A DNA stretch of 64,000 bases from Ceratobasidium sp. AG-K (lineage: Eukaryota > Basidiomycota > Agaricomycetes > Cantharellales > Ceratobasidiaceae). The notes below the pieces were generated by a model. That model did not search any database, was not told the origin of the DNA, and was given only the letters and a program-made list of their open reading frames with translations. Positions 1 to 11,223 of the stretch are shown here, piece after piece. Position numbers and translations under genes: made by a program. The stretch covers positions 1,240,001-1,304,000 of the forward strand of contig JAWNGF010000002.1 in assembly GCA_037039685.1 (NCBI GenBank), in the 5' to 3' direction. Each line of letters begins with the position of its first letter. Position 1 is the first letter of the stretch.

Positions 1-591
1 GAGTAGAATCGGCGTGTATGAACTCAGCGAAAACCGTAGTGCCAATTGGGGCTCGTAAGGGCTCGTTTGCGTAAACGAGCCCTTACTAGCACATGCAGTA
101 TCCAAAGTATGATTAAATAATTAAATAATTAAATTACTAGCACGTGCGGTTTTTGCATCCACTGCAATCCAGACCAGCGAGACAGTCTCGCCGTGACTGC
201 AGTTATTCACGTGATGAGGGCCCGGTTTGTAAGCAATCTGGTCCCGGTTTCGACCTTCAACGGGTTCCAATCATTTCTCAAAATTTCAGGTGAACGCCTG
301 AGCAGATTGATGGTAACCAAGAGAGCCAATAATCATGTAGACAGTAGATACTGAGGAGTAAGTACTAGCATTTCGGTGGTTTCCCATCTATCAGGCTAAA
401 GTCCGTGGCTGCGGTGCTTGCGAGAAGCGCTCCCACATGGGTTCGGCTAACGTAAAGTTGGAACGCCCGCTTTAATTTACGACGACCACAAGTCCGAAAT
501 GTATGTTTCGATCTCATTATATAAAGACCATTTCTGCTTCGTGCTCATTAGACTCACAGCGCCTTTCCGGTAACAGAACGGATCCTCGATC
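1..591. other. 5' flank of the MFS transporter gene, with repeats
   Basis: No supportable gene. The stretch holds a perfect hairpin (56-85) and two copies of a TTACTAGCAC(A/G)TGC direct repeat, near 83-96 and 135-148, separated by an AT-rich run of AAATAATT units. It ends in the presumed promoter and 5' UTR of the transporter that starts at 592. Confidence 0.5.
56..85. repeat. Perfect 13-bp inverted repeat with 4-nt loop
   Basis: Positions 56-68 (TAAGGGCTCGTTT) are the exact reverse complement of 73-85, with GCGT between them. A shorter direct copy of the GGGCTCGTAA motif lies just upstream. It could be the end or remnant of a small non-autonomous element, or a cruciform-forming regulatory site. 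No transposon is visible next to it. Confidence 0.7.
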
Positions 592-2597
592 ATGGACTCG
601 AAAACTACCTTCGATGGGTCTGCAGCTATCACCCCGGCCGTTTCTCTTCACCGAAGCGAGAGTGTTGAGATGACTGTGCTCAACGAGTCTCAGGCTCATG
701 TTGGTCGGCCAGAGTCTCCGAAGGCTGGGGCTGAGGTGGACGAGGCTCTTGCGCATCGCAGGGAGATGGCTGCCATGGCGGCGGTGTGCTGGACTCAGTT
801 TATGGTGAGTGATATGAAGTGCTCGTGGAGTCATCCAAGTAACTCCGGGATGTTAGGCTGGCTGGAACGATGGGACGCTGGGACCTTTGATTCCCGTAAT
901 CCAGGGACATTTCCAAGTAAGTACTACGCAAAATCGTACAGCGACCGGAATTCTGTATATTAACTTGGCCTAAGATTGGGTTCCTTGTGGTATCGATGCT
1001 TTTCGTATCCGCGTGTAGCGGCTACGTGCTAGGGGCTTTGGGTGTAATTCATCTCACTGACAGATACGGCTTTGGCCGAGTGCTTATTGGGGGATCCCTC
1101 TTTCCAATTGTGGCATATACAATACTCAGCGCCACCCCTCCGTTTCCTGTTATGTGTGTCGCACTGGTCATTAACGGAATAGGGATGAGCTTTCAAAATG
1201 CTCAGACGAGTTCCATGGTAATCTCGCTGACACGAAACCCGGGTACCAAGATGGGGATGATGCATGCAGCTTATGGTGCGCCGTGCTAGATACTGCATTA
1301 CTCAGCTCCTGTCGATTGAATACATTGGCTTTCAGGTGCGGGCGCGTGTGTTTCGCCCTTGATCTCGACCCAGTTTACTCAGATTCCGCGTTGGTCTTTC
1401 TATTTCCTTGTTTCGCTCGGCCTTGCGGTGTCCAACACCATCTCTCAATCGCTCATCTTTGGCTTCCGAACGTTGCCTGAAGTGCTCGCAAGCTTTGGAA
1501 TTCCCGAAGTAGTACACACGGGCGATGCAACTCGCACTAGCAAGTATAGGCAGATTCTGAACTTGAAGGTCGTTTACATATTGGCGTTCTTTGCCCTCCT
1601 GTACGTTGGCACGGAGGTCACCATTGGAGGTAATTTGTTTGTACTTGCTCAAAGTATAGCACTGATGCGCGGATATATTAGGTTGGATTGTGACCTTCTT
1701 GATTGAGACGCGTGGAGGAGGTACATCCGCAGGATACGTGTCCAGGTAAGGCAAGCGGACTGAAGATACATTAAGTCTCTAACAGCACCATTGCATAGTG
1801 GTTTCTTTGCGGGTCTCATGCTTGGGCGCCTGGTTCTCCTCTGGGTCAACCAGAAGGTATACTGACATCTACTTGTATAGTGTTGAAATACTGATAGTAA
1901 GATTAGCTCGGTGAACGAAGGGCAGTATATCTGTACTCTTGCATAATTATCGGACTGGAATTTGTTATTTGGTTTACACCATCCCTTGTTCTGAATGCCG
2001 TGGCCGTTTCAATTGTTGGCCTATTACTTGGTATGTGTATTTTGTGCATTAAAGGCTGGTACTAACCAAAGACTACTGACAGGGTAAGTCCCCCGCAGAA
2101 ACAAACTTTCGTTGCAGACCCCTAATCAAAATTGTAGCCCGTTTTATCCGATCCTTATGAACCAAGCTGGAGGCTTCCTCCCTGCATGGTAAGCGCTCCT
2201 AGACCATAAGTTCGAGTCACATTTGCCTATCGCCTTGACAGGCTCTTAACTGGCGCAATCAGCTGGATCGCGAGGTACGCATATACTATTTGCTTAATAA
2301 ACCCTTTTCAACCACAACGTCTCCTCCAGTTCTGGACAGAGCGGGTCGGCTGTGTTTCCTTTCATCACTGGCGTAGTAGCCCAAAAGGTGAATGGCTCCC
2401 TTAGTTTAAACTAGCCTCGCGTGTTGACTCTTCGAATTTAGCATGGAGTACAGGTTCTTCAGCCCATGTGAGTTCTAAACATTGTGTAGATGCCCTACAT
2501 ATTTCTGATAAAGTGTCATTTTAGGATTGTTGCGCTACTAGCGACCATGGTTATCATATGGGCGCTAATCCCTCGAGTTGCAAAGAAAAAGGAGTAG
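592..2597 (+). CDS. MFS transporter, FucP/Bsc6-like
   Basis: Predicted plasma-membrane carrier of the major facilitator superfamily, close to the fungal fucose-permease-like (Bsc6/Fsr4) group; the substrate cannot be read from sequence. The ATG at 592 opens a hydrophilic N-terminus of about 70 residues. After the first intron (about 804-851) comes the family-typical AGWNDGTLGPLIPVIQGHFQ segment, then the HLTDRYGFGRVLIGG loop that matches the MFS A-like motif. Later helices include the TEVTIGGWIVTFLIETRGGG segment near 1610-1715. The gene is cut by many short introns, and small exons between 1850 and 2530 are hard to place. It ends with a basic tail, RVAKKKE, and TAG at 2595-2597. It is convergent with the decarboxylase gene downstream. 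Confidence 0.85.
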
Positions 2598-3243
2598 ATC
2601 GCCACATGACCACCGTTTCGGCGCCCCGTTTCACAAAATATGCGTTCATAGCTGTGAAATCAATCACGATAGAGCTCGGAGACCTCGATAGTAACTGTCT
2701 TCAACTTCCAACTGAATATATGCGTGATGGCCCAAAGCCGACACGGGCGGGATGTCCTTCAGGGAACCGGAGTGGCACTATGGCGTGCAGTGAGGTCTTG
2801 CCTCCGAATCGCTCCGTTGATATACTTCAGTGGCTTTCTTTTCATCTTTTCTCTCTTTAAATTTGTGTGCTTTTTTTGTTTTTTGTTTTTTGTTTTTGTT
2901 TTTTTGCTTTTTTGTCGTTTTTGTTCCAGCTCTGAACTGTCTTGTCTGCATTTGTATTCTATTCGTTACTGTAAAATATAGGAGTTGACCTCCTACACCA
3001 CACTATGTCTCTAGGGACTGAGATCGTATGGCAAGTCTCTTTTGAGACTATTTAGCCTCATAGACAAAATACTCACTTTACATTGGGGATGTCGTAGGGC
3101 CCAACTACAGCGCCCCTCCTAACAGCTCTCAAATACAGTATTGATTCCTATGTTATCGTTTATCATGCTACAACTGCATTATACATTGATACGCTATAGC
3201 GGATTCATTATAAACATACATCTTTGCTACCTAGATTACCCGA
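2598..3243. other. Convergent intergenic region with a T-rich tract
   Basis: This gap between two convergent stop codons has no gene I can support. From about 2864 to 2927 it contains an imperfect (T)nG tract, which may belong to the 3' UTR or terminator of the MFS gene. The rest, to 3243, probably carries the 3' UTR of the minus-strand decarboxylase. Confidence 0.5.
2864..2927. repeat. Low-complexity T-rich tract (TnG repeats)
   Basis: Runs of 4-7 T separated by single G or C residues on the plus strand. It lies about 270 nt downstream of the transporter stop codon. It is simple sequence, prone to slippage, and possibly part of a transcription end region. Confidence 0.7.
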
Positions 3244-6200
3244 TTATGCGGCCCGACCTACACCCATACCCACACGCACAAGAGTCTCCAACGTTGATTG
3301 ACCATTAGCCAACAAGTCGTCGTCCCACTTGAGTTTGCCTTTCTCAAAGAGAATGACAATAGTACTCCCACCAAATGCAAAGTACCTAGCCAGACCGAGT
3401 TAGTCGGTGAATGAACCGATATATAGCTTCAAACTGACCCGAATTCCTGACCACGAGCAACTTGTTCACCTTCTTTGACAGTCGTAACGATCGATCCTAC
3501 CATCATCGCCCCAATACACACGCACATGACACGGCCGAACACAGGGGAGTCGATAGGAACAATCTTGCGAGCATTGTCGCCGTAGACGTCGAGTTGGGTG
3601 CGGATTGCTTGGGGCTGAAATCAAAGGCTCGGTGATTGCAGAGGTACATAAGTGAAATCAGACTCACGTTGACAGTGTAATACTCGCCCGAAATATAGGT
3701 CATCGGTCCAACGGTTCCGTCAACGGGGCTATGGTACCTGTGGTAGTCCTATTCCCTGATTGGTTGCATTCACCCGTAACCGACACATACACATACCTGG
3801 GGGGCCAACCTGAAGATTCCCAACGCACCACCCTCGTATTTGGGCGCCTCGTGAGCATATGTTTCGCCCAGCAGCCTTTGGACCGAAAACTCGCGTCCCT
3901 TGATCCACAGCCTTGTAGCCTCGTTAACCGATTCGAAAGCCATCATTCGGCAGTCGGCACACGACACAACTCGAGTGGGATCCTCCGGATTTTCGACAGG
4001 ACGTGCGCTTGGTTTCAGTTTGCTGTGACATTATCAGGTTGGGTGTATACTATATGATTTGAGGACCTACCGGTAAAAGAACTCGTTAAAGGATTCTATC
4101 AAACCACAAGTTAGTATAATTTAAATGACGTGTACTTGGGAGACGGACTAAAGGAATCAAGCGGGTCCAAGATCTCGTCCTTGTCCAAATCGTGGAATGC
4201 GATGAACGTCGGAATCTCGCGTGCCGATTCCGGCGAGTCGTATTTCAGGCCTTGCTTAATCGACATGGACTTGAGCAGCTTACGAGCTCGGCCGCCTTCC
4301 ATACGACTACTTGCACCCTATCAAACCAGCTCAGTGGCAGGGAGGTCCTCAGGCAAACTGAAACGCACCTTGTACAGCAACCGAATTCCAATTCGTACGT
4401 ATCCTTGCATCTTTTCCTCCTCTAATTGCCCAGTAATACGATTCTGTACAATGATATTTGCGGAATTCTATCCCCCAGTTGAGCGTCAATATCTAACCCA
4501 CCAAAATGACAAAGAAACAAGACGCACTGCACCAAGCTGATACTCGCCCGAAGTGATTTTAGTAACCATCTTGGTATACCACTTGCGCTGCGCCTGACTA
4601 GCAGTCACGAAATTGCCCACAACGATACGGTCTACGCTGGCCCAGTCACCACTGGCACACACGGCCAAGTGCGTGACAATGTCAGCCTCAGACTTGCCCT
4701 TGAGACGTGGGCGATGGCAGAGCGGGCACGTCTTGATGTTGATCACGCGCTCGACGTTGGGTCCAGAGTTTGAATCGTCGTCGGACGAGTTGGGATCAGC
4801 TGCTGGCTCGGCGTTAAGCGGGACTTGGATCGGTTCGGCTCCAGCTCCGGCTTCGGGTGCCTCTGGATGCCCCGACTGACCCGTAAAGTCGAGTGCGCCG
4901 AGATTGGTGGGCGACAAGACAGTCGGATCGGGGGCGGCGGGAGTAACAGCACCAGTGCCTGGTGCAGACGACTCATCGGGCACGACTTGACGCCGCTCAG
5001 CAGTAGGTCTCGTGAGTTCTTCCTCGAGACATTGTACGGCTTCGTCGAATGAGAGCTCCTCAGTGTCGGGATTCTTGCCGAAGCGCTTGAAGAACCCATC
5101 GAGCGTCTGGGCCGAGAGAGTCGAGCCAAGCGAGTCGAGCATGGATGTGAGTTCAATGTGCGAGATGAGGCCAGTGTTGTCGGAATCGTATTGTTGCAGG
5201 TATTGGCGCCAGAACCGTTGGCGGAGCGCATCGTAGGGTTGGTATTTCGCTCTGGTCCAGTTAGATCAAGCCTTGGGTGAGAACATAACTTCCTCACCGG
5301 ATCGTTAGGGTAGGTTTGTGCTTTCCTTCCCAAGAGGCCTCTTTGTTCGGCACTAAATCGAGCGTAAACTCTCTCAACGACTTTTCCTCGGTCTCTGCAC
5401 CGCCGCCCGGGTATAGCCCCGTGTTCGGGTCGCGGGCAGGGACATCCTTCATTAACTCGGGCAGATCCAAGGACACGTCTCCAATATGGTCGTTACCCGA
5501 AAGCTTATCCCAATCGAGAACGGAGAACTTGATCTTGAAGTTCGTTTCGTGTCTACGGACGTGAATCAAGAGCTTCTCGTCCCATGTGGGTGTGCGCGAG
5601 TGTCGAATGACGCGGGTGCGGAAAACTTTCTTGCTGAATGCAACAACGACGAATGGATCCATATCCCACCCCGTGCGAGTCACTATGTCGGATGAGTAAG
5701 AGCAACATATATGCTTAGAATTATACTCACTGTTCTTGAGCTTTGGAAGGTCCGCAGCGTTGGCTACCTCGACCATGATGATACCTTGAATATCGGCCCC
5801 AGCATCAAGCTTGTAGTCCCCGCCTGCGCCCTTTCGCCTCGTCTTGGACTTCTTTTCTTTCTTGACTTCGCTCGGCTGAGTGCTCAGAGGCGGTCTAGCT
5901 TGCGCTGCTTCGCTCAGATCCGTCGGTGGGATATTTGTAGTTGCGACTGATGCGGCCGACTCTTGACGGCTCGCCGAAGGGCGTTTTCCTCCAAATAGTC
6001 TGGGAAGTCGAGGCGAAGAAAGCGTAGGCTTCAGTTGAGGGGTAGGTGCTTTCGGTGTAATGGCCAATGGACGAGTAGTCGGGAGATCTGCGGCCATGTG
6101 ATTGGGAGACGCTTCATCATCAGTTTCACCCTCGTCGTCATCGTCCGAGCTCAGGCCGTCGTCGCCAAATCCATCGGCCTCATCGCCCGATCCGAGCGTT

Positions 6201-7041
6201 CCTATGCCACGCGTCTGTGAATGCCTGGTGTGAGTATCAGATTGAATAGGAAACAGGCCGAGCGCTTACGGGCGGGGCGGTGTCGAGACTCAGCCCTGCA
6301 AGGGTGGCGTTATGGAGGAGTCCCTGGTAGGCCTGTGCAAAATCAATGGGCTTGGATGGGTCGGGCGAAACAAAGCCGATCTTGAGTTGCATCGTCCCCG
6401 ACGCGGGGATCTTGTTATCGGTGGAGACGATCTTCTCGCTGAACGGCTGGAACAGAGTGAGTGAGCGAGTGAGTGAAAGCCGATGGAGATTGAGGTGACC
6501 CACCAGTCCAGCATCATCGAACCCAACACCGACGTTTCCATTCCATTTGAACCAGTCCTCAATGGGTAGACCAACTTCGCCGAGATAGTCGTTCTTGGTG
6601 TACTTATCCTTGTCCCACACAACGAGTTCAATGGACCCCTGCGATCCGATGGTAGTAAGATAGAGGGGAAACGTGAACGTCGCGTCCTTGGCGGGAAACT
6701 CGGGATACAATGTCTTTTTGATTACTGGAGTCTGCTGTCGCTTTCTATCGTAAGAAATTACCACGAATCTAGTGCAAGTTAGCATGATGTAAATATACTT
6801 GAGATATCCCTCACGGATCGCTTTTTCCATTGGAATCCGCAGCGCGTAGATCTTTGCATCCAACGATCTGCACTTTGAGAAAAACGGTCGGGAGCTCGCC
6901 CTCGATAGGCGCGACCTTGGTTGCTCTGGTCCGACGTCCGACCTTGATGCCCTTGGGGATCTTGCCAGCCGATTTCAAGACTTTTCCGATACCCATCTTG
7001 CTGTTCGGACCAACCTTGGGGGAGTAGGTCGTGGGCGCCAT
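3244..7041 (-). CDS. Phosphatidylserine decarboxylase, C2-C2-EF-hand type
   Basis: Converts phosphatidylserine to phosphatidylethanolamine in endosome/Golgi membranes, as yeast Psd2 does. The ATG at 7041 starts [11 protein letters not shown]. Domains in order are: a first C2 domain (about 6915-6480 in DNA); a proline-rich linker; a second C2 domain (about 5790-5290; motifs [11 protein letters not shown] and TPTWDEKLL); a canonical EF-hand loop [12 protein letters not shown] (near 5160); a C2HC-like segment [11 protein letters not shown]...THLAVC (about 4735-4660); and the decarboxylase domain to the C-terminus. The autocatalytic GGST motif, whose Ser becomes the pyruvoyl group, is at 3361-3372 (YFAFGGST), with the Ser codon at 3364-3366. 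The stop is TAA at 3244-3246. The full architecture of fungal Psd2 is present, so it should be active after self-cleavage. Confidence 0.93.
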
Positions 7042-7815
7042 ACTCTACGCACTTAAATACGTCGCTGTGTCGAGATGTTTCGTAACGCGGGGGATGACAC
7101 CAAGTGTTATTTTTATGTAACGAGATCAGTTGGTCGAAGCTGTTTTATACTGCCCGAGGCGCCCATCAGCACCTTATGTACGGCATCGCGTCATCATAGG
7201 GGCTCGGCCACAACTCTCGGAGCGCCCGCATTGCCCGGCTACATCGCCCGCAGGAGTCTATATGCTGTATGCGGTCTCGAGATAACCTCCCCGGCAAGAT
7301 CTTTGCAGCTGAGATGTCCTCGAGACTTTGTGGAAATTCAGTTCGTGGGCCGAGTTTTTGACCCGCGCGGGAGCCGGTCGCGTTGCGGGTATAATTGTAG
7401 CGACGTAACGCGCCTGCGTAAACTGAGATACCCGAATGTCAAAAACGCATCATTTTCGCCCTGTTGATTCGGCTCGTCAGAGTTTCGGCAGCTAGCGTAC
7501 TCTCTGCCTTTCACCGATCAGAGTTATTTGGGTTGCGTCGACGGGGTCGCTAGCCGCCGCATTTCCTACCAACTCGGAGTGCCTGCACACCGTAACTCGC
7601 GGCCAGCAAACGGTTTAATTTCACTGCTTGAATCTTTGTTGGCACCTATACTCACACAACCCATTTCAGGTAATCAAAGGATGCAGTGGCAATGTGGGCG
7701 CTAAATAGAACACTGCTGTCAAGAGGCGCGTGCCCTGTATACCACATGGCCTATAAGTTGGTGTGCCTCGCTTGATGCCTGGCTTTCTCCCTGCCACCAT
7801 CGGTTACGACTAGTC
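7042..7815. other. Divergent intergenic region (decarboxylase / membrane protein A)
   Basis: This is the promoter space between two divergently transcribed genes. It is GC- and CpG-rich between about 7150 and 7620. One 130-codon open frame on the plus strand (7075-7467) shows no family features and is probably chance. The last ~100 nt resemble the sequence just upstream of the paralogous gene at 9997. Confidence 0.5.
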
Positions 7816-9054
7816 ATGTCCTGCGAGGATCCCCCCGATGATTATTGCAACACTATCACGTCGAATCCTGATATCTCGGTAAGCCTCCGTCTGCCGCGGG
7901 ATCAAATTATTCGACTAATGACCTCGATCACAAGGGTATCGGAGTAGGTCCCATACACGGCTCTACCATAGCTTGATCTTACACTGTGTTTAGGTCCGAG
8001 TTGCCATCTATGTCCAGACTATCCTGTCCATGGTATGCCCAATTGAAATGAACACTTGTCCCGGCGCCTGATTAGTTTCGCACCCAGACAATTGCCTCCT
8101 ACCTCCCTTATCATGAGACAGCATTCCGCGACACATCCCGCAACTCCTACGTTGTGTCAACAAGTCTGATTATTGCCTCGTTAATCCAGTGGAAAAATGA
8201 CAACCTAAGTTTATTCGATGCCTTAATTGTCACGATGGTGCGTCTTTCATGTTTTCCTTTTTTATGATGGTCGTACTGATTTCTTGGCTTGCAGCTTACG
8301 ACTATCATGACTGCATTTGTTACCGTGAACGCGCCCTATGTAAGCCTACCTCGACCACCTTTCAACACGATCTGACCAATGTTAGATCCGTACCCTTGGC
8401 CTGTCTGTCAACATCTCCTCCTTCCTCTTCACAGTCTTTTGGTGCTACTGGGGACTACAAGTATGGGCCAACCCCGTCTCCTTTGGCCTCCCGGATGGGA
8501 AGACCCCCGCCGAATGCAACGCCAGTGCCAAAACTATATTTGTCGTGTTTGGTAAAAACGTCAGCATCCAGAACAGCGGACTGCGCGGATTTGCGATATT
8601 CGTGTTTGGTATTGTCATCATTGTCGCCATTTCGACGTTATGGCAGTGTATTGTGTGGAGTTTGCGATATGCGGTGAGAGGTCCAGGCGCTGCAAAGGAC
8701 GCGGCCGCACAGAGATTAGCAAAGAGACTGCACTGGGAGAGAAGTACGTCCCTATGCTTTTTCATTTAGCGGGAGTTAACCTGGCGGTATGTAGCTCATA
8801 GAAGGAGCCGCAAGGAACACGTAACCCGGTTCGGCGGCCTGGCTGGTATGATATACATGATCGTCACAATTGAACAGATCGTTGCGCGCAACCCCGACGT
8901 AAGTTCAAGTTCGGAGCTCACCGACTGGACGTACTCGCAAACGATTGCGTTGATCATGTTGGGTCAGCAAATCATGGACTGTTTGTCGTACGTCAAGGAA
9001 GAGATTCAATACCGACGGAAGCGGCAAGCGATGATGAATGGCGATGTAGCATAG
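7816..9054 (+). CDS. Multi-pass membrane protein, tandem copy A
   Basis: Family of unknown function that I recognise only as a recurrent fungal membrane protein. The ATG at 7816 gives MSCEDPPDDYCNTITSNPDIS, then very short exons spell GIG-VRVAIYVQTILSM. About seven hydrophobic segments follow, including SYVVSTSLIIASLIQW, a helix around DALIVTMLTTIMTAFV, SSFLFTVFWCYWGLQVW, FAIFVFGIVIIVAISTLW, FGGLAGMIYMIVTIEQIV and a last one near TIALIMLGQQIMDCLSYV. The C-terminal tail is basic (YRRKRQ). At least five introns can be placed by comparison with copy B. There is no signal peptide or catalytic motif. A transporter, channel or receptor-like role is possible but unproven. Confidence 0.75.
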
Positions 9055-9996
9055 AGCGGAGCTTGTATATACCACAACGATCAGGTTTTCTCTAATCTTG
9101 TTTCCGAGATATCTAATATACAGACATCTACTCTCACTGCGCGGATTATAGGTGTTTTGTTACAGTGGGCTCAGCTGAACTGGGTGCATTTATGGGTTGG
9201 GTTCGTGTGCCCTTGCTCGTGACTGGGACGGCAATGTAGAATTCGTTCCCTAAAATCAGCGTCTTCGCCTCGGCACCCACAAAAGCGCATTTAGTTGGCC
9301 CATTTCTGATGAGCAGGGCTGTCAGACAAGCAACGAACTTGACAGTGAGTTCAAGTAATACGTGAGTTCATAGTTAGGCCAACGCGCCCGTGAGTAGTGC
9401 GTCTCCGATACAGTCTAGCGACGAATGTCTTATGGGCTAATTCCAAGGACATTATCCCGCGACTATGGTGTGAACTGCTCTGCCCACCTGAAACTCCCAC
9501 GTAGCTACATCGCTGAGCATTGCACTTGTTCCGTAGGGCGAAGTGCCAATTCGATGTACTGGTGCAGATCCCTATTCATTCCGCGTTGGTGCCAAGGTTT
9601 ATATATATGTGAGTTGTGGAAAGGTGGCAACGAGATTGCGCTTTGTTACTCACCAAGGTCAAGGTCAATTGGAACTATCAGTTTCCAGACCGAATGGTAC
9701 CTGGGCGCTAACCTGGTGCGGGTCCCGGTCAGACGAACACATCATGTCATGGAGGTCAATGAGCACTAGCCGGCCCCTCCGCCACAACACTGGGGAAATC
9801 AACTTCGGATAATGCCATTTTTTGTACCAAGAGTTCTACAGAACCTGCCATGGACAATCAAAGCAAGCACTATGCGCATAGGCGCTGATACCTATGCTCC
9901 TCCAGACAAGCGCGTACCCTGCGTACCACAAGGCCCATAAGGACAGCGTGTCCTACTTGACGCTCTAGCTACCCCCACCAGAATTTACTTCTGACC
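9055..9996. other. Spacer between the tandem membrane-protein genes
   Basis: 942 nt between the stop of copy A and the ATG of copy B. Plus-strand open frames of 89-114 codons overlap at 9425-9812 in two frames without any recognisable motif or matching exon of the paralogs. They look like chance or decayed sequence. The last ~100 nt are the duplicated promoter. Confidence 0.5.
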
Positions 9997-11223
9997 ATGT
10001 CCTGCGTAGAGAGAGCCGAAGACTTTTGCAATACCATTTTATCGAATCCTGACATCTCAGTAAGTCATCATTTGTTATCAGATGAAATCTTTTCATTACT
10101 CACTTCGGCATTAAGGGCATCGGAGTGAGTTCTACATGCGAAACACCAATATCTTCATCTCATACAATACGCAGATTCGAATTTCCATATATGTTCAGAC
10201 AATCCTCTCAATGGTACACCGTTGAATCCCCGAACTACCCAGATGTCTAACTGGTTCCGTGCACAGACGGTAGCATCTTCGCTTCCCTTCCACAAAAATG
10301 CTTTTCGCGATACTTCCCGCAACACTTACGTCATGTCGACTGGTTTAATGATCGCCGCGTTGGTCCAGTGGAAAAAGGGAGGACTAAGTTTGTTTGATGG
10401 GTTAATTGTTACAATGGTTCGTTCGTATTCAACTTGTTTCCTGATGATGACACTGATGTGCAGGTATGTAGCTTACAACTATTATGACTGGGTTTGTTAC
10501 AATGAATGCTCCTCATGTAAGTCACTTCTTGCTACAAATTTAAGCGACTTAATTGTAGCCAGATCCGTACACTCGGCCTGTCTATAAACATATCTTCCTT
10601 CCTATTCACGTCCTTCTGGTGCTACTGGGGACTACAAGTCTGGGCAAATACTTCTTCCTTTGGTCTCCCCAACGGTGAAGTGCCTATCGAATGTCCAGCC
10701 AACCTCGGCACTGCCTTTGTTGTCTTCGGCCAAAGCATCAATATACAGAACAGTAGGCTGCGCGGGTTTGCAATTTTCGTCTTTGGTGTCGGCTCGATTG
10801 CAGCTATTTCAGCCCTCTGGCAGTGTGTAAGGTGGAGTTTGATTTACCTCGATGGAAGTTCCCGTAGTGCGAAAGACACTGCTGCATACAGCTATCCACA
10901 AGAGTTGCGAAAAAAGAAATGTACGCGTTCTCTCTTCATCGTCGCTTCCTTTACACTCAGATCATTGCGATGGGAATTCAGATAATTCGTCGAGTCGCGG
11001 ACAACATATAACTCGGTTTGGAGGCTTAGCCGGCATGCTATACATGATCGTCACAGCTGAACAGATCGTCGCACGCAATCCCGAAGTATACTCCTCGCTC
11101 AACCAGTGGACGTACTCGCAAACGATCGCATTAATCATGTTGGGTCAACAACTCATGGACTGTATGTCGTATGTCAAGGAACAGATTGCGCATCGGCAAC
11201 CGGAGCGTACGTGTATGGCCTAA
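9997..11223 (+). CDS. Multi-pass membrane protein, tandem copy B
   Basis: Paralog of the gene at 7816 with the same exon plan. The ATG at 9997 starts MSCVERAEDFCNTILSNPDIS and continues GIG-IRISIYVQTILSM. Matching membrane segments include VMSTGLMIAALVQW, SSFLFTSFWCYWGLQVW, FAIFVFGVGSIAAISALW, FGGLAGMLYMIVTAEQIV and TIALIMLGQQLMDCMSYV. The largest differences from copy A are in the loop before the penultimate helix (LDGSSRSAKDTAAYSYPQEL) and the C-terminal tail. The stop is TAA at 11221-11223. The function is unknown. Retention of the frame across several introns argues that it is a working gene and not a relic. Confidence 0.75.

Larger units (their letters stand above)
7720..11223 (+). repeat. 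Tandem duplication covering two genes and their promoters
   Basis: The unit 7720-9054 is repeated at about 9896-11223. Both copies share exon order, intron positions and most protein sequence. The ~90 nt upstream of each ATG also match with many substitutions, for example GCGCGTGCCCTGTATACCACA versus GCGCGTACCCTGCGTACCACA. Introns have diverged much more than exons, so the duplication is not very recent and both copies are under protein-level constraint. Confidence 0.8.

Noticed and set aside
7075..7467. 130-codon open frame upstream of membrane protein A
   Set aside because: No recognisable motif, lies in a CpG-rich promoter region, and composition looks non-coding.
9425..9812. Two overlapping open frames between the tandem genes
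   Set aside because: Different frames compete, neither matches the paralogs or a known family, and no splice structure supports a gene.
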